This document shows positions 36,897 through 50,997 of a stretch of DNA of 64,000 nt, piece after piece (the first letter of the stretch is position 1; each line of letters begins with the position of its first letter). Where the stretch lies: contig NW_022985186.1 of the NCBI RefSeq assembly GCF_010093535.1, positions 462,734 to 526,733 of the forward strand. Direction: 5' to 3'. Made by a program: the position numbers and the translations under genes. This stretch comes from Lindgomyces ingoldianus. Its lineage: Eukaryota; Ascomycota; Dothideomycetes; Pleosporales; Lindgomycetaceae. A model generated the notes under the pieces. The model was given only the letters and a program-made list of their open reading frames with translations. It was not told the DNA's origin and made no database searches.

Positions 36897-37019
36897 TATG
36901 TATTATAAATATCTAGCTTTATATACTACTTTACTCTTCTAAGTCTCTTAAAAGATTTTAAGATAAGTAGTAGTAGGTAATAATTTTTTATTATAATCTA
37001 GTTTAAGCTTTTATAATTT

Positions 37020-37370
37020 TGTCAGATTGAAGCACTGTTTCTAGGCTTCCTGAGATGAATGATGGGTTTGGATATGATGTATGGGATGATTGATTGATTG
37101 TATTGATGGTCTTGATTTATCGATCCTTTTTCTGCTCTACTCGTGTTGCTCGGTTTTTTGTTCTGCCGATCCGAGTCCCTCGCGCACTAGCCCTATGCGC
37201 GACCAGCTTGCAACATGCTGCAATTTGCTGCAATTTGCTGCAACATGCTGCAAAATGCTGCAAAATGCTGCAATTTGCAGCAACATACTGTTCGAGCTTA
37301 TTGCTCGTACTATGTAGCAGCTTTCGTCAAACGTTCCTCCTGTCTTGACAGTAGGTGCGCATATCTGACA
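37020..37370 (-). repeat. 3' LTR of CopC (351 bp)
   Basis: TG...CA ends. Contains about seven 10-bp units of TGCTGCAANN (37214-37281). Little RIP. Confidence 0.95.
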
Positions 37371-37419
37371 CACCCCCTCAGCTTGGACATGCTTCAAGCT
37401 GGTTCCCGATTGCGCAACC

Positions 37420-37608
37420 TTAGTATGCTTCCAGGGCTTCCATTCTTGCTTCAATCTCTTCCATATCCGCTTCCTGACTGACTATCCTCTCCCTGACGTC
37501 AACTAGCCGAATTTGCTGAAGAAAGCTTGGCCATTTGCTGGCTAGAAGCGCTTTAGTGAGTCCGTCCGCAAGCATCTTGCTAGAGGGGACATGGACAACC
37601 TTAATCAT
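37420..37608 (-). pseudogene. C-terminus of CopC pol (RNase H end)
   Basis: Un-RIPed C-terminal 62 codons of a copia polyprotein. The motif VPSSKMLADGLTKAL is the conserved end of copia RNase H. Upstream of about 37720 the frame is riddled with TAG/TAA, so the protein as a whole is dead. Confidence 0.9.
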
Positions 37609-40600
37609 TTGTTGAGAGACTTCCTGTCAGAGCCAGTGGTTATGGATGTTGACATGTCGGAGCTTGGTTTGAAGTTGAGATATCTCTTTGTTTACTAGTC
37701 AGATTGTCTGCTTGTTGTTGCACTAGATTATAATAGTTAAATTAGGCAGCTTAACCTACAGTTTGTTAAGAAGCATTCTTATAAACATAGCTTCCTTAGC
37801 AACTTAGAATAGTGCAAGTAATTCTGCTTTTATTGTTAACATTATAACTATATCTTGTTTATTTACTTACTATGCAATCTATCTGCTAAATAGTTAAATA
37901 ATGTAGCCTTAAAAGCTTTTTTTATCTAGTATATTATTTACAAATAACGCATTGCTTGCTACTACAAGGTAGTCTTCTCCTCCTAATTAGAGTGCGTACG
38001 TCTGTGTCGCATGTAGGTACAGGATAACTTAATTAGCTGCATCCTAATAGTTAGATGCGGGATTTGTAAGAAACTGTGCAAGGTGTGATGTAGCAAAGGC
38101 AATGTCTAGTCTTATAGTAACTGCTGCAAAGAGCAGAGATCTAATCTTCTGCTAATATTAATTTACTTCTAATAGGGTTGCAAAACTAGATTACAGCATA
38201 AGTTTAATCCCACTTATAGGTGTAGCATGCTGCAGGTCCTTTCTGTTAGCTAGCCTAGCTATCTTATTAATATATAAGGCCTATAATAGCTAAATTATTT
38301 ATTGCTGTTAATCTTTAATAATCTTAACTCCTAGAAACTATTATAGGTCCTTGCCTTTTATTAGGGTATACTTCTCTTGTAACTAGTCTACTACACGCTG
38401 TGCATCTGCTTTAAAGCCTTTCTTGTGCGCAATAATAAGGTTGTCTACATAGAAGAAGACAAATATTCTAGCTTTAGTTATATAGTAGGGTTTATGTAAG
38501 ACAGCTAAGAACTTAAGGCCTTTAAGAGTTATTATAAAATAGTGTTACTAAAGTAGAGAAGAAATTTATAGGCTATATAGTGCTTTTTAAAGCTTTAGTA
38601 TTATACCTAGTTTCTAATACCCTCTTAGCATCTGCATGTAGATATTACAGTTAATTACTGCATGTATAAACGCATTAGTTATGTTATATTATTTAAGCTT
38701 TAGGTTAAAGCATGCAGATATTGCTATTAGCATTTAAAATAAGCGTTCTGCTAGAGTAGCAGCGTAGGTATCTTATGTAGTAATGTTTCTTTATTAATTG
38801 CTATAAACTACTAGTTGCGCCTTACATCTTTATAATCTACAGTGCTTGTTAAGCTTGTAGGTGTACACCTACATATAATCTAGGATCTGCTGTCTAGCTG
38901 CCTTAATTAGCTTTATCTAGACCTCTGTCTAAGATTTTATTATCTAATAACTGTCTAGGTGTGTTCTTTCTGCTGCCTTAAACATCTTATGTAAAGGGTG
39001 CTTCTCTAGTTACTTTTAGGTTAATAGTAGAGGTAGTAGCTAGCTTCTATAAGGTGTTTTTCTTTTAGATAGCATTTTTATTAATGCTGCTTTATCTAGC
39101 GTTTTGCTGCTATGCTTTTTTACACTTCTAAATTTTATGCTAGCTATAAAGGCTGTAGCTTATAGTACAGTCTTTAACAACTCTATTTAGCTTAGCTTTA
39201 GTGCTGCTCTAGCTATTAACTGCATAAGTAATGCTGCAGGTAGTAGAGTGTTTAAAGAAGACAGATAGTTATCTCTAATTTTCCTTTCTTAATAGTAGCC
39301 TAGTAGGTCTACTTTATTAAAATTTAATGTATTATCTATAGTGTTGTCTTTATAGAACAACTTTATCTTTAGCTAATAACTAGGTGTTAGAAGCTTAATT
39401 ATTCTAATGTATATAGTAATTTTTTTTACTATGTTATACATAAGGTTATCTATTAGGTCTTTAGGCTTACTACTAAAAATTAAGTGTTTATTAAAAATAA
39501 CATTATGTGTATAGATTACTTTTACTAGTAGTAGTATCTATATGCAGTAGATGTTTAATAATTAGTACTTAACTAGATATTTAATCTACGCCTTTAAGTC
39601 TAGCCTTTGTAGCTTAGATTTATTTTAATGTGTATTATTAGTTATTATAAATGCTTTACAGCAATAGGCTTTTAAATGTGTAAAGCTTAGCTTTTAAATT
39701 AATGTAATAACTTTATTAGTTAAAGCTGCTTATGTAAAGAAGATCTTATATAGTGTCTTTTAGTTATTAGCATAGTTTAGCGTCTAATTGTATAGGTATA
39801 CGCTAGCTCTAGTAATGTATAGCTATACATTCTATAGTAGGTTAGCATCTAGTTGCATAGCCTATAACTTCTTCTTATTTACACCTTTTAAGCGTTTAGC
39901 TCCTCTGTTCTAGGCTTATGTATCTAGTGCTAAAGGCTTAATAGTTATTCTATGTAATGCTAGCTAGTGTTTTACTTTTAGTTTTACTATTATAATCTTA
40001 TTGTTAGCTTTAATAACTTTTATAGTAATATTATAATAGTTCTTTAGAAAAAGAATAAAGATTATAAAAGCTTTAATAATTAATTTAGTAGGCTTGTTAT
40101 TTTTAAAGTAGAGGTCCTACTAAAGGCTAGAATACTTATTAGTAATTAGCATTTAACTTTACTCTTTTATAATGCTCTATGCTTTGTATGCATAGAAATT
40201 AATTAACAGTCTTTTACTAGGTCTACTATTACTAATTTATAGTGTATAGCTAATTTATTATTATATCTTAGCTCTACTACATAAGTTATATTAGACTGTT
40301 ATAATTTCTTTAATTTACACCCCCTTAGCTTACTATATAAAGTGTTAAAGTGTAGCTAGTCTAGGGTGTCCTAAACGCTTATGCTATAGCTCTACTAATG
40401 CCTTTTATAAACTATGTTTAGTTCTTGTGTTAATTATGTGTGTATAATATAAGCCCTTTTATAGTAGATAGTACTTTAACACCTATTAGCTATAAATCTT
40501 TATAAGATTTTTAATTATTATCCTATCTAAGGCCTTTAAAGCAGTTAGCTTTGCTTATGTGTCCTACTAGATTCCTTTCTGTTGCAGTAGGCAGAACAAG

Positions 40601-41036
40601 ACTAGGTTGCACAGCAGGTCTAGGCACAGTGCAGCGTTATGTAGTATAAGACAGTATGCTTAACTATGTGTTCTATGCTTACTTTTTAAGCTTAGTGTAA
40701 TTAATCTATAGCTTTAAATCTTTACATAAAAGTTTCTAGACTAGATAAAGTTTTCTAGTGTTAGTAGATAATAGTTATAAATCTAATTAAAATTATTTAT
40801 AATATAGCATGTTAAGCCTAAGTTAAAAATAAATAATTCTTTTAGTAGATATCTATTCTAGTTTAAATTAACTATAGCTAGCAATACAGCTGCCTTAATT
40901 CTTAATACTTTCTAACTTTTAAGTTAGTCTTTTTATATCTCTAGTGTAGGTGTATGTAAACTCTTTAAAGTTAGTATTCTTAAATTATGTCTACACTGCC
41001 CTCTAAGTAGGCCTTAAAATTTTAAGTTATGCTTAC

Positions 41037-44000
41037 TGTCACAGTATCCTCCACAGATCCCAGACATAACCGTATTAGACGCGTACTAGAGTATTATTAG
41101 TGCATGTCTGACATAAACACAACACAACACAGACATAAACTTAAGCACAAACTGCCTTAACACTAACTAAACCTAGAACAGGCTTAATTTATACCTAAAG
41201 CGCTTAGACTTCTAAGCTAAGTATTTAATTACTAATTTCCTTCTAAACTTTTCTGTTTCTTACATAATGTCTTATACTTACTATAATACCTTATATAGTA
41301 ATTAAACTAGACCTTTATAAAGCTCTATAACCTTACTTATGCATAATTATAACATTACATTGTGTTAAAACTTTAGCTAAAAATAGCCTCTAAATCTAAT
41401 CTAATAAGCTTAGTACTTATATAACTTTAAGCTATTAAAGTAAGCTAAAAAGCCTTTTAAAAAGCACTTACTCTATAAAAAAGCTACTATGTTATAAGCT
41501 TTAAAGCTTTTTAAAATTACTTTAAAGAATAGCTTTGTGTTATTAAGCAGTCTATTTCTGCCTTAACTTTTATTATAGTAGTAGGAACTAAGAACTTACT
41601 AGCCTTAAAGCTTACCTAGAAGTCTAGAGATAGCTTAACTTCCTCCTGCCTAACACTACCTATAACCTGTAACCTCTTTAACTTAGTAATAAAATCTAAC
41701 TAACTCTCTAATCCCCTACTATTTAATAGAAAATAAAAAGACTTACCTTTCTTTCTATGCAAGCTCTAATACAAACTTAAAAGAAATGTAGACTAATTCT
41801 TCTTTAAATGCTCTTAGTTACTATATACCTACTTTTAACTTAACTATAATGTAACAGCCTTAATTAACTTACTAATAAATAAAGATATTATTAACCTAGA
41901 TTAATTTATAGCGTTTCTGTAAGTAACTTATAGAGACTTAAATAAAAAGTTAACAGCCCTAAGTTACCTAAACACTCTATAATAAAGAAAAAAAAGCTTT
42001 ACTTTACACTTTACTAAGTTCTACTAACTTACATTTAATATAGGCCTAAATAAAATAGGTCTAATTATAGCTTTATATAACTCCCTCTTAACTAAACTGC
42101 AACGCGCTATAGTAGAAGAACCTCTTCTAAACAACCTTAATATGTATGTAAACTTAATTGCTACCTATAATAATAACATAAGGTTCCTCCCTATATAAGC
42201 CCTAATACACCCCTAAACTAGCGCAGTTGCAAATAAGAACTTTAACATAATAAAAATTAATTTAAATTATGCTTTAGTTAGTTCTAGAAAGCGTAAAGAT
42301 TATAAGAAAAAAAGTTAATGCTTTAAGTGCAGTAAGCATAGTTATATTTTCTAAAACTACTCTATTCCCCTTTTTTAAGTCTACATAAGTAGCGCTGCTA
42401 GTACTTATTAAAGATTTTTACTATTTTAATTTTATTTTTATAAAAGCTTTAACTTATATTTAAGCTCTAATCCCTCTTGCTACTTTTAACGTAGCCGCAG
42501 CTATAGCAGTAAGAGCCTGCAAAAAGGCTTGTTCTAGGGCTAAGTTGCCCCCTAGAACTAATTTAACACTAGATCTTTACTAACTTATAAGCTAAGTCCC
42601 CTACTAATAACTAAAAGTACTAAGTTAATATTCCTATATATTAATAACAAAAAACTATATTAGCCTTAATACAAGCTTTTATTAACTTAAGAGTAAATAG
42701 CATAGGTTACATTAATAAAGAACTAGCATGTAAACTAAATCTTTAATTAACACTACTTACCTAAATAATTTACCTAACTAGATTTAATAAAAAACAACTT
42801 AAAAAAGGTTCTATCTTCTGTACTATAACTATTATAATCACCTACTAACACTATAAGGAGCAGATTAAGCTCTATGTAATAAATATAAGATGTTATAACC
42901 TAATCCTAGAACAACTATAGCTATATTAGCATAAGGTTGCGTTTAATTACTAAGAGTAAGTCTTAAACTTTAACTTTTTTTAATGCTAAAATGTATGCTT
43001 ATGCTTACACTTAAATAACACTTAAGTAGCACTTAATATAGAAGGTCTCTAGACCTACTTTTTAATAACTTAGAAAAAAACTACCTAAGTAAGGCTAACA
43101 AGCTAGGCCTTTTACTAAGATAAGCTATGTAAAATAATTTAATAACTACTTAAACTTAAAGAAAAGAAAGCCTTTAAGAAATCTCTACTTACCTAATTTA
43201 AACATAAACTAGGACTTAAACAGCAGATAGACATCTACTATATAAGACTTGCCTTATTTATAACTCTAGCTTAATAACTAGATTATAAAATCTACATAGT
43301 TATAATTTCTAATATAGACTAAGCTCTAGCTTTTTAAAAACACACTAACTTAAGAATAATAGTCCCTTAAAACTACTATAACCTGTTGCATGTTTTTTTT
43401 TAAGATAAGTTTAATAAGCTTCTAATATAATGTCTATATAATTACTAAATAACTTTTAAGCCTAGTAAATAACCTAGTTATAGGCTACTATATAAGATGT
43501 TACTAAATAAATTAAAAGTGCTTTAAAAATACTTTAATAAGAACCTAAAGAAAGGGTTTATTTAAGCTAGCTTCTTACTAGTAGCGTTACTTGTACTATT
43601 TATAAAGAAACTTAGCAGTAGGCTTTAATTCTATATTAACTACTAAGGACTAAACACTATTACTATTAAAAACTAATACTTAATTTCTTTTTTACAGGAA
43701 ACCTTAAGCTAACTAAGTAAAGCAAAGTATTTTATAAAGTTAGATATTATTGCTGCCTTTAATAAGCTAAGAATAGTAAAGGGTAATAAGTAGCTAACAG
43801 TGTTTTAGACCTAATACAGACTATTTAAGTACCTAGTAATGCCCTTTAGCTTAGCTAATGCGCCTAGTACTTTTTAATATTTTGTAAACAACTTACTCTA
43901 ACCCTACCTAGATGTGTTCTGCACTGTGTATATTAACAATATTCTAATCTATAGTAATAGCCTTTTAAAGCATAAATAGCATGTACGCCTAGTGCTAAAA

Positions 44001-46701
44001 GCTATAGAAGAAGCAGGTCTATAACTTAATGTAGACAAATGTAAGTTCTACTAATTAAAGGTTACATATTTAGGATATGTAATCTCTATAAATAGCATCT
44101 AAATATACTCTGTTAAGGTTTAAACTGTGCTAAATTAGTAATACCTAAAGAATGTAAAAGATGTTTAAGCCTTTATAAAATTTACTAACTTTTACTAATA
44201 ATTTATTAATAACTTTTTATAGTAAGTAAGCTTTATAATTGCACTTACTAAAAAAAAAATTTAATTTAACTTTAACTTAAATTACTAATAATTTTTTAAC
44301 TAGCTAAAGAAAGCCTTTACTAAAGCCTTAATACTCTGCTATTTTAACTTTAAACTACTAATACTTGTAGAAGCTAATGCCTTAGACTATGTAGTAGCAG
44401 GAGTTCTCTTCTAGACTAAGCTAGACAGGACTATTAGGCCTATTATATACTTCTTAAAAAGAATAAGTCTTATAGAAGGTAATTATAAGATCTATAACAA
44501 GAAATTACTTACTATAGTACACTGCTTTAAATAATAGCAACCTAAACTAGAAGGTGCAGCGCATCTAATACAGGTTTTATTTAACTATAAGAACTTATAG
44601 TACTTTATAACTATAAAATAACTTAGCTACTAATAAGCTTATTAGTCTAAATACTTGTTCTATTTTAATTTTAAGATTACTTATTATCCTAGTTAAGACA
44701 GAAGGAAACTAGATGCCTTTATAAGGCAATTCTAAGACGTCTCTACTTAGAAAGAAGTGTAAAAGGCTTAACACTAAACTTTACTCTAACTTAAGCTATT
44801 TTTAGACCTTAACCTAAATAAAATAAATTAAATAATTAATTAAATTATTGCTAATAAGTATCTAAATAACAAATTTATCTAAAAAACTTTAGACTTACTC
44901 TAAAACAGCGCTAGTTAGTTAAAAAAGGTAACACTAGCTAACTATAAAAACTAAAATAGTAAGCTATATTACTGTAACTAACTTATAATCTTTAATTTTA
45001 ATAAACTAAGAATTAAACTACTCTAAATTGTACACAACTTGCCTATTAGAGGACACCTAGGCAGAGGAAAGACTCTTGACCTACTACAGAGAGAGTACTA
45101 CTAGCCCCGCATGTTCTATACTGTACGCTAATATGTATTATGTTGCTATACTTACTATAAAGTAAAGGCCTTTTAAGAAAGGTATAATAGCCTGCTTAAA
45201 CTGCTCTTAATCCCTAAATAAGCTTAAAAAGATATATTAATTAATTTTATTATAAACTTACTTTTATCTAAAGGGTATATAAATATTATAGTAGTTGTTA
45301 ATTACTTAACTAAGTATTAACACTTAATACTATGTTCCTCTATAACTGCCCCTAATATAGCCTAGTTATTCTACTAATACGTATAGGTTTACTATAGCCT
45401 GCCTAACATAATTATATTAGATAGAGGTACGCAGTTTGTCTTAGCCTTCTAAGACAAACTCTGTAAACAGCTCTAAATTGTCTTTTATCTATCTACAGCT
45501 TTTTACCTAGAGACTAATAGCTAGACTAAGAATGTAAACACTGTAATAAAATAAGTCTTATAAGTGTACACAAACTACTAGTAAGATAACTAGGTAAAAT
45601 AGTTAGCTATAGCACAGTTTAAAGCTAATAACATAACATCTAAATTAATATAAGTATTCTTGTTCTTAGTAAACTACAGATACTACCTCTAAATAGGATT
45701 TAAACTACTTTTAAATACCCTCTAACTAACTTATTAATTTATATAAGTAATAGACATAAATAGACTTATTAATAAAATCTAAAATATATCTAAATATGTT
45801 TATAAAAAGCTTACATAGGCTTAAGCTCTTTAATAAGAGTACATAAACTAATTTTAAACCTCTGCCCCTGCGTATGCAGCTGGCAAGAAGGTCTAGCTAG
45901 ACGCTAGAAATATCTAAATAAACTAATAATTAAAGAAACTTAATTAAAAGAACTTTAGCCCCTTTATAGTAGCCTATATAGTCTTATTGCATGCTTACTA
46001 ATTAATCCTACCTAACAGCATAAAGATACACCCTGTGTTCTACGTATTGTTGCTGCGCTAAGTAGCCTCTAAATCTAACTATCTACCTAGACAGCTAAAC
46101 CTGCTACTTAAACCTGTTATTATAAATAACAAACTAGAATATGTTGTAGAAGACGTTAAATAGATCTAGTTTAATAAGAAGAAACATATCTATAAATACT
46201 TTATAAAATAGACTAGATATAACAAACTATTATAGAAACCTGCAGAAGCCCTGTAAGAGAACTTTGCAGTAACTTAATTCTACGCTTAATACCTATCTAA
46301 ACTAAACCTGTACTCTAACAAAGACAACCTAATGCTAGAACTACTAATGTAAAGGATTCCCTTTCTAATAAGAGGGGGGGTACTGTTACAGTATCCTCTA
46401 CAGATCCTAGATATAACTGTATTAGACGCGTACTAGAGTATTATTAGTGCACGTCTAACATAAACATAACATAACATAGACATAAACTTAAGTATAAACT
46501 GCTTTAACACTAACTAAACTTAGAACAGGCTTAATTTATACTTAAAGCGCTTAGACTTTTAAGCTAAGTATTTAATTACTAATTTTTTTTTAAACCTTCC
46601 TGTTCCTCACACAACGTCTTGTACTTACTATAATACCTCACGTAGTAATTTAACTAGACCTCTGTGAAGCTCTATAACCTTACTCGTGCACAATCGTGAC
46701 A
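41037..46701 (+). mobile_element. GypD: complete gypsy retrotransposon inside CopC
   Basis: 318-bp LTRs at 41037-41354 and 46384-46701, with TSD CTTAC at 41032-41036 and 46702-46706. Plus-strand relics: gag with a CCHC knuckle (CFKCSKHSY, about 42327-42355), reverse transcriptase (KLDIIAAFNKLRI; YLVMPFSLANAPSTF; YINNILIYS near 43928-43957, from YIDDILIYS), an H2C2-like zinc region (GHLGRGKTLDLLQREYY, about 45050-45105) and integrase (LDRGTQFV near 45417-45440). All frames carry RIP stops. Confidence 0.94.
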
Positions 46702-47464
46702 CTTACACTTTAATGCTATAAGCTCTTTAACTTTCTTATTTAGCATCTACTAGTCTAGTGCTCTGTCTAGATAGACATAGAAGCAGTCCTTTAGTGCATA
46801 GATGTGTCTGCATGCAGGACATTTAGTGCCTTCTGTTTTAGTAAGTTTCTAGCTTAAAAATAACTTTCTGTTATTTTTTTAATAATGTTAATGTTAAAGT
46901 CTACTCTATTTTCTTAACATTACAACTTCTGCACTACAGGTGTCTTTATTTGTGCCCTAAGTAGTTTTTCTACTTTTAGTAAAGTATAATAAGTTATCTG
47001 TTATAAAAGCAGCTTTATGCTTTTTTATATATATTAGATAATTTAACATTATGTGTTCTTAAAAGCGCTTTATTATTTTTTTTTTAATTTATGTCTAGTG
47101 TAAACTGTCTGCTTTTCTAAAAAGTTGTAGACTAATAAGGGGCAACTTTATTTATAGTAGTTAAAAAGTCCTTTGCAATAGTATTAAACTGTGTTGTTTC
47201 TAGAACATTTTGTGTTTCTGCTGCTATAGCAGCGTAATTATACTCTGCTAGCTACAGGTTCTATATGCTTGCGTTTTTTAGCAGCTTTAGAGATGCATTA
47301 TATTAGTTGCACACATGTTCTTGTTTAAATTAGATATTAACACCTACTGTAGCTTTAAGGTTTATAATCCACTGTCTAAGTAGTTAATCTAGGGAACAGC
47401 ATGTACACTGCAGATGCAGGCTAACTGTTAACTAGATAAAGACAATAATCTATTAAAAGCTTAA

Positions 47465-47794
47465 TTACTCTTTTTTATAATTATGTCTGTTACTCTTGTA
47501 CTTGTTAGCCTTAATCTTGTAGTATTTAATAGCTTCTTTAAAGGCTCTAACACTGCTTGTTAATAGCTTGTTTATGTGCGTAGGCGTTTTAACGTTAGAG
47601 GCTGGTGAAAACTCAGCTATTAGCGGCATCTCTAGAGCTCTTAGTTTAGAGATCATTTGGATGGTCAACTTAGGATCCACTTGCGGCCAGATGCCGTGCG
47701 CTACACATCTCGATTGCAGCTGCATCATCCAGGCTCTGTAGTCGGTGTGGTCTCGAAGGACGACTGTCGCGTCTTGAGGAGGCTGGGTGGCCAT
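47465..47794 (-). pseudogene. N-terminus of CopC gag
   Basis: Starts 33 bp inside the 5' LTR. VVLRDHTDYRAWMMQLQSRC and HGIWPQVDP are typical of a copia gag N-terminal domain. The first ~70 codons are unmutated; beyond that the sequence becomes Lys/Asn/Tyr-rich and ends in a stop, which marks the border of the RIP-mutated interior. Confidence 0.85.
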
Positions 47795-47826
47795 TTTGTA
47801 TCAATGGAGGCACTAAGACTCTTAAT

Positions 47827-48277
47827 TGTTAGATTAAAGCACTGTTTCTAGGCTTCCTAAGATGAATAATGGGTTTAGATATAATGTATAGGATGATTAA
47901 TTAATTGTATTAATAGTCTTAATTTATTAATCCTTTTTCTGCTCTACTTGTGTTGCTCGGCTTTTTGTTCTGCCGATCTGAGTCCCTCGCGCACTAGCCC
48001 TATGCGCGACCAGCTTGCAACATGCTGCAATTTGCTGCAATTTGCTGCAACATGCTGCAAAATGCTGCAATTTGCTGCAACATGCTGCAAAATGCTGCAA
48101 TTTGCTGCAACATGCTGCAAAATGCTGCAAAATGCTGCAATTTGCTGCAACATGCTGCAAAATGCTGCAAAATGCAGCAATTTGCAGCAACATACTGTTC
48201 GAGCTTATTGCTTGTACTATGTAGCAGCTTTCGTCAAACGTTCCTCCTGTCTTGACAGTAGGTGCGCATATCTAACA
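47827..48277 (-). repeat. 5' LTR of CopC (451 bp)
   Basis: Same LTR as 37020-37370 but exactly 100 bp longer, through about ten extra TGCTGCAANN units (48018-48190). Confidence 0.95.
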
Positions 48278-50984
48278 AATTTATATAAAGCTTTAACTTT
48301 TTATTTTTTTTCTTTATAAATAAAATTAGAGCTTTATAAAAGACTTAGACCTTTAAATCTACTCTCTTTATAAATAATTATTAATATATTTATAAAAATG
48401 CTATAACCTATACTTTAATAAGTTATATAGCAGCTAGTAAGAAGGCTTTGTCTCTTCTTCTAGCTTAATAGCTAGATCTTGTAGGCTATGTAGTAGTACT
48501 TCTAACATCTTATTAGACTTAACTATGTCTACATATTTTTTATACTTTAGTTTTAACTTAAGCTTTATAGGTCTTAAAGAATCTTTAGTGTTATTAGACA
48601 ACACACTGTAGATGTAGACATCTGTATTAGGACTTTACATAGTTTACTTAAACTCTGCTGTGTTTTCTAAGGCTACCTTAGTGTACTTTAGCACACTATA
48701 GTCTTTTACGCCTTTAAATAACATATGTTTTTTTTATAAAAGTTTAGCTTTAAATTAAACTAATTAATCTAAGGTAAACTTAAATATATTAAAGGTCCTT
48801 TTAAGTTTGTTACTATAAATAGCACTTTATAAGTCTAAACTATTCTTTAGAAGTTTATAATCTTTATATTTATAACTATAAAGCTATAGACAGTAAAGTC
48901 TAATCTATTAAGTGCCTTTAAAAAAACACCTAGTAGAGGCTTAATCTTAAGATCCTGCTCTTTCGCTATTATAGTAGATAAGATGTTTAATTAAGCTTTT
49001 TTATCTACTATAGCTTAAAAGTCTTTTAATAACTTTATACTTACTATTACTAATAATAAAGTTAACTTTTTTAAGTATAATAAGTTTTAAAGAGTTTTAA
49101 GCTTTTTTTTATTACTTTTTAAAGTAATATAAGCTAGAAGGAAAAAGCTTAGTTTTTTTAGCTTTACTTTTTTTTTTATTTACTTATTTTTTTTAGTTTT
49201 ATTTTTGTTTTTGTTTTTTATAAAATAATCTAGAGAAATATAACCTAGCTGCTTATAATTTTAGTAAGTAACTTTTATTTTATTAAATTTTTACTTTTTT
49301 TTAGCTTTTTTTTAGCTTAAAGGCTTTTTTTATTTTTTTTAAGCTTTTTTAGGTTCTTATTAGCTAGAGGTAAAGTAGAACACTTTTATGTTTCTTTTTT
49401 TTTTAACTTTAGCCCTTTTCTTTTCTATAGGCAGTAGTAGGATATATTACTCTACTTTTCTACCTAAGCTAGCGTCTCTTGCTTACTTTATAAAATATAT
49501 ATTAAATTACGCTTAATCTTGTTAAATAGTGCACTACTAAAGTCTACTATTATTTTATTTAAGCTCTTCTTATTAACTTTAGTCTATAATAGCCTAAGGT
49601 AGGCTAGAAGTTTAGTTAAAAACTAGTTAAGTTATTATTTATAGTTTTTTATAGTATTATAAAGTACTTTTTTTTTATTCTGCTAAGGTACTTAATATAT
49701 TAAGCATCTTATTTTTAAGATCTTACTATGTTAGTAACTATAATAAGTTAAGAAGCTTTAAATAAGTGCAGTGTGTTTTTTATAGTAATTATAGTGTTTT
49801 ATTAATATATTATAGGCTAAAAAAGATTTTCTATAATTTTTAAGCAAAGCTTAATAGACTTTTTTAATAATAGTTTTTATTATCTTTATACTACTAGTTA
49901 TAGTCTGCCTTATTTTTTTTATATTAGTGCAGTAGTTTAGAACATAGTAGGTTTACTTAGTCTTAAGTAGGTTTTAGTATAATAATATTTAATACTTTAG
50001 TTAGCAGCTTATTAAGCGTGTCTATATTACTTACTTTAAATTAATAATAAATTTTTATTATTTTAGCTAGTTCTTACACTTTCTACTACTCTTACAGCTA
50101 GGCGTAGGCTTCTGCTAAAGCCTAATTTACAGTGGTAGACTATGTGTTGCTTAGTTTTGCATTAGCCCTTCTAACTCTTTTTAGGCCCTAATTACCTTTT
50201 AAATAGCTTAACAAGCCTAATTTATAATAATTTTTATTATTCTTTTTACTTATCTCTTGCTTTATTTCTTCTTGTGTTAGTATTAACTCTAGTTAAGTAT
50301 TACTAGAAGTAGTAGTTTTAGCTAGCTTTTTAAGTAGTCTTTAAGCGCTAGTTGCATTTAATTCTTCTCTAGCGTTTTACTTTAACACTATTATGTAGGA
50401 ATGTTGCCCTTAAGCAGTATACTAGCTTATAGAGCAATTTAAATGTAAAGATAGAATAGTAAGTAGCACAGATAGCACTAAAAGCACGCTTTTAGAGAAA
50501 GATAGAAGTGTATTGTAGGAGAGACAAATTACTGCTAAGCCTTACTTGTTAGGATTTATGCTTATATACAAAGCACAGGTTATATGACCTCTAAACAGGT
50601 CAGGTGAGGCTATAATAGACTGCAGTATACTAAGCTTGTTAAGCAGCTGTTAAAGCAGCTTAAACAGTAGCAGCAGTACTAGTTTTATCTGCTTTAGATA
50701 GAGTAGCAATAGCTTTAGTTGGCTTCTTAGGCTTCTGTAGTAGATAATAAGGTTAGTCTAGGTCTATATAGGTCTAGACATCTCTAGACTTAGCTAGTTG
50801 TTTAACAACATAGATCTAGAGCTTCTAGTCTGTAGTCTCTAAGAATAAGTTTTTTAGGTTTAACTAAGGTCTTAGACAACATAGTAACAACAATATTAAC
50901 AATATTAAATAGGGTAGAGAAGTGATGTTTGAATAGATGCAGGTAGGTAGGTGGTTAGATTGAGCTAAATAGCTGTTTGAAGCG

Positions 50985-50997
50985 ATATCCGGGCTCA
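50985..50997 (-). other. Primer binding site of GypY (initiator-tRNA-Met anticodon type)
   Basis: GTTATGAGCCCGG directly follows the LTR. It is complementary to the anticodon arm (GGGCUCAUAAC) of initiator tRNA-Met, the half-tRNA priming known from copia and Ty5, not to a tRNA 3' end. The same motif occurs in the element at 22807-24077. Confidence 0.65.

Larger units (their letters stand above)
37020..48277 (-). mobile_element. CopC: complete copia retrotransposon, carrying GypD
   Basis: The LTRs are 37020-37370 and 47827-48277, with TSD AATTT at 37015-37019 and 48278-48282. The minus-strand order is gag at 47794, pol in the RIP-mutated interior (reverse transcriptase box FVFFYVDN, from YVDD, near 38425-38460), and RNase H end VPSSKMLADGLTKAL at 37420-37608. 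A purine tract GAGGGGGTG (37371-37379) precedes the 3' LTR. About 5.6 kb without the nested gypsy. It interrupts the reverse transcriptase of GypY. Confidence 0.94.

Noticed and set aside
47927..48319. Several overlapping Gln/Leu/His/Cys-rich frames on both strands
   Set aside because: Translations of the 10-bp minisatellite in the CopC LTR; not genes. Also not CRISPR: units are contiguous without spacers.
11740..50870. AT-rich block as a regional centromere
   Set aside because: Composition would fit, but every readable part is explained by RIP-mutated transposons and nothing here distinguishes a centromere; CENP-A ChIP data would be needed.
50985..50997. tRNA-like anticodon sequence as a tRNA gene
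   Set aside because: Only the anticodon-arm complement is present, next to an LTR; no acceptor stem or other arms. It is a primer binding site.
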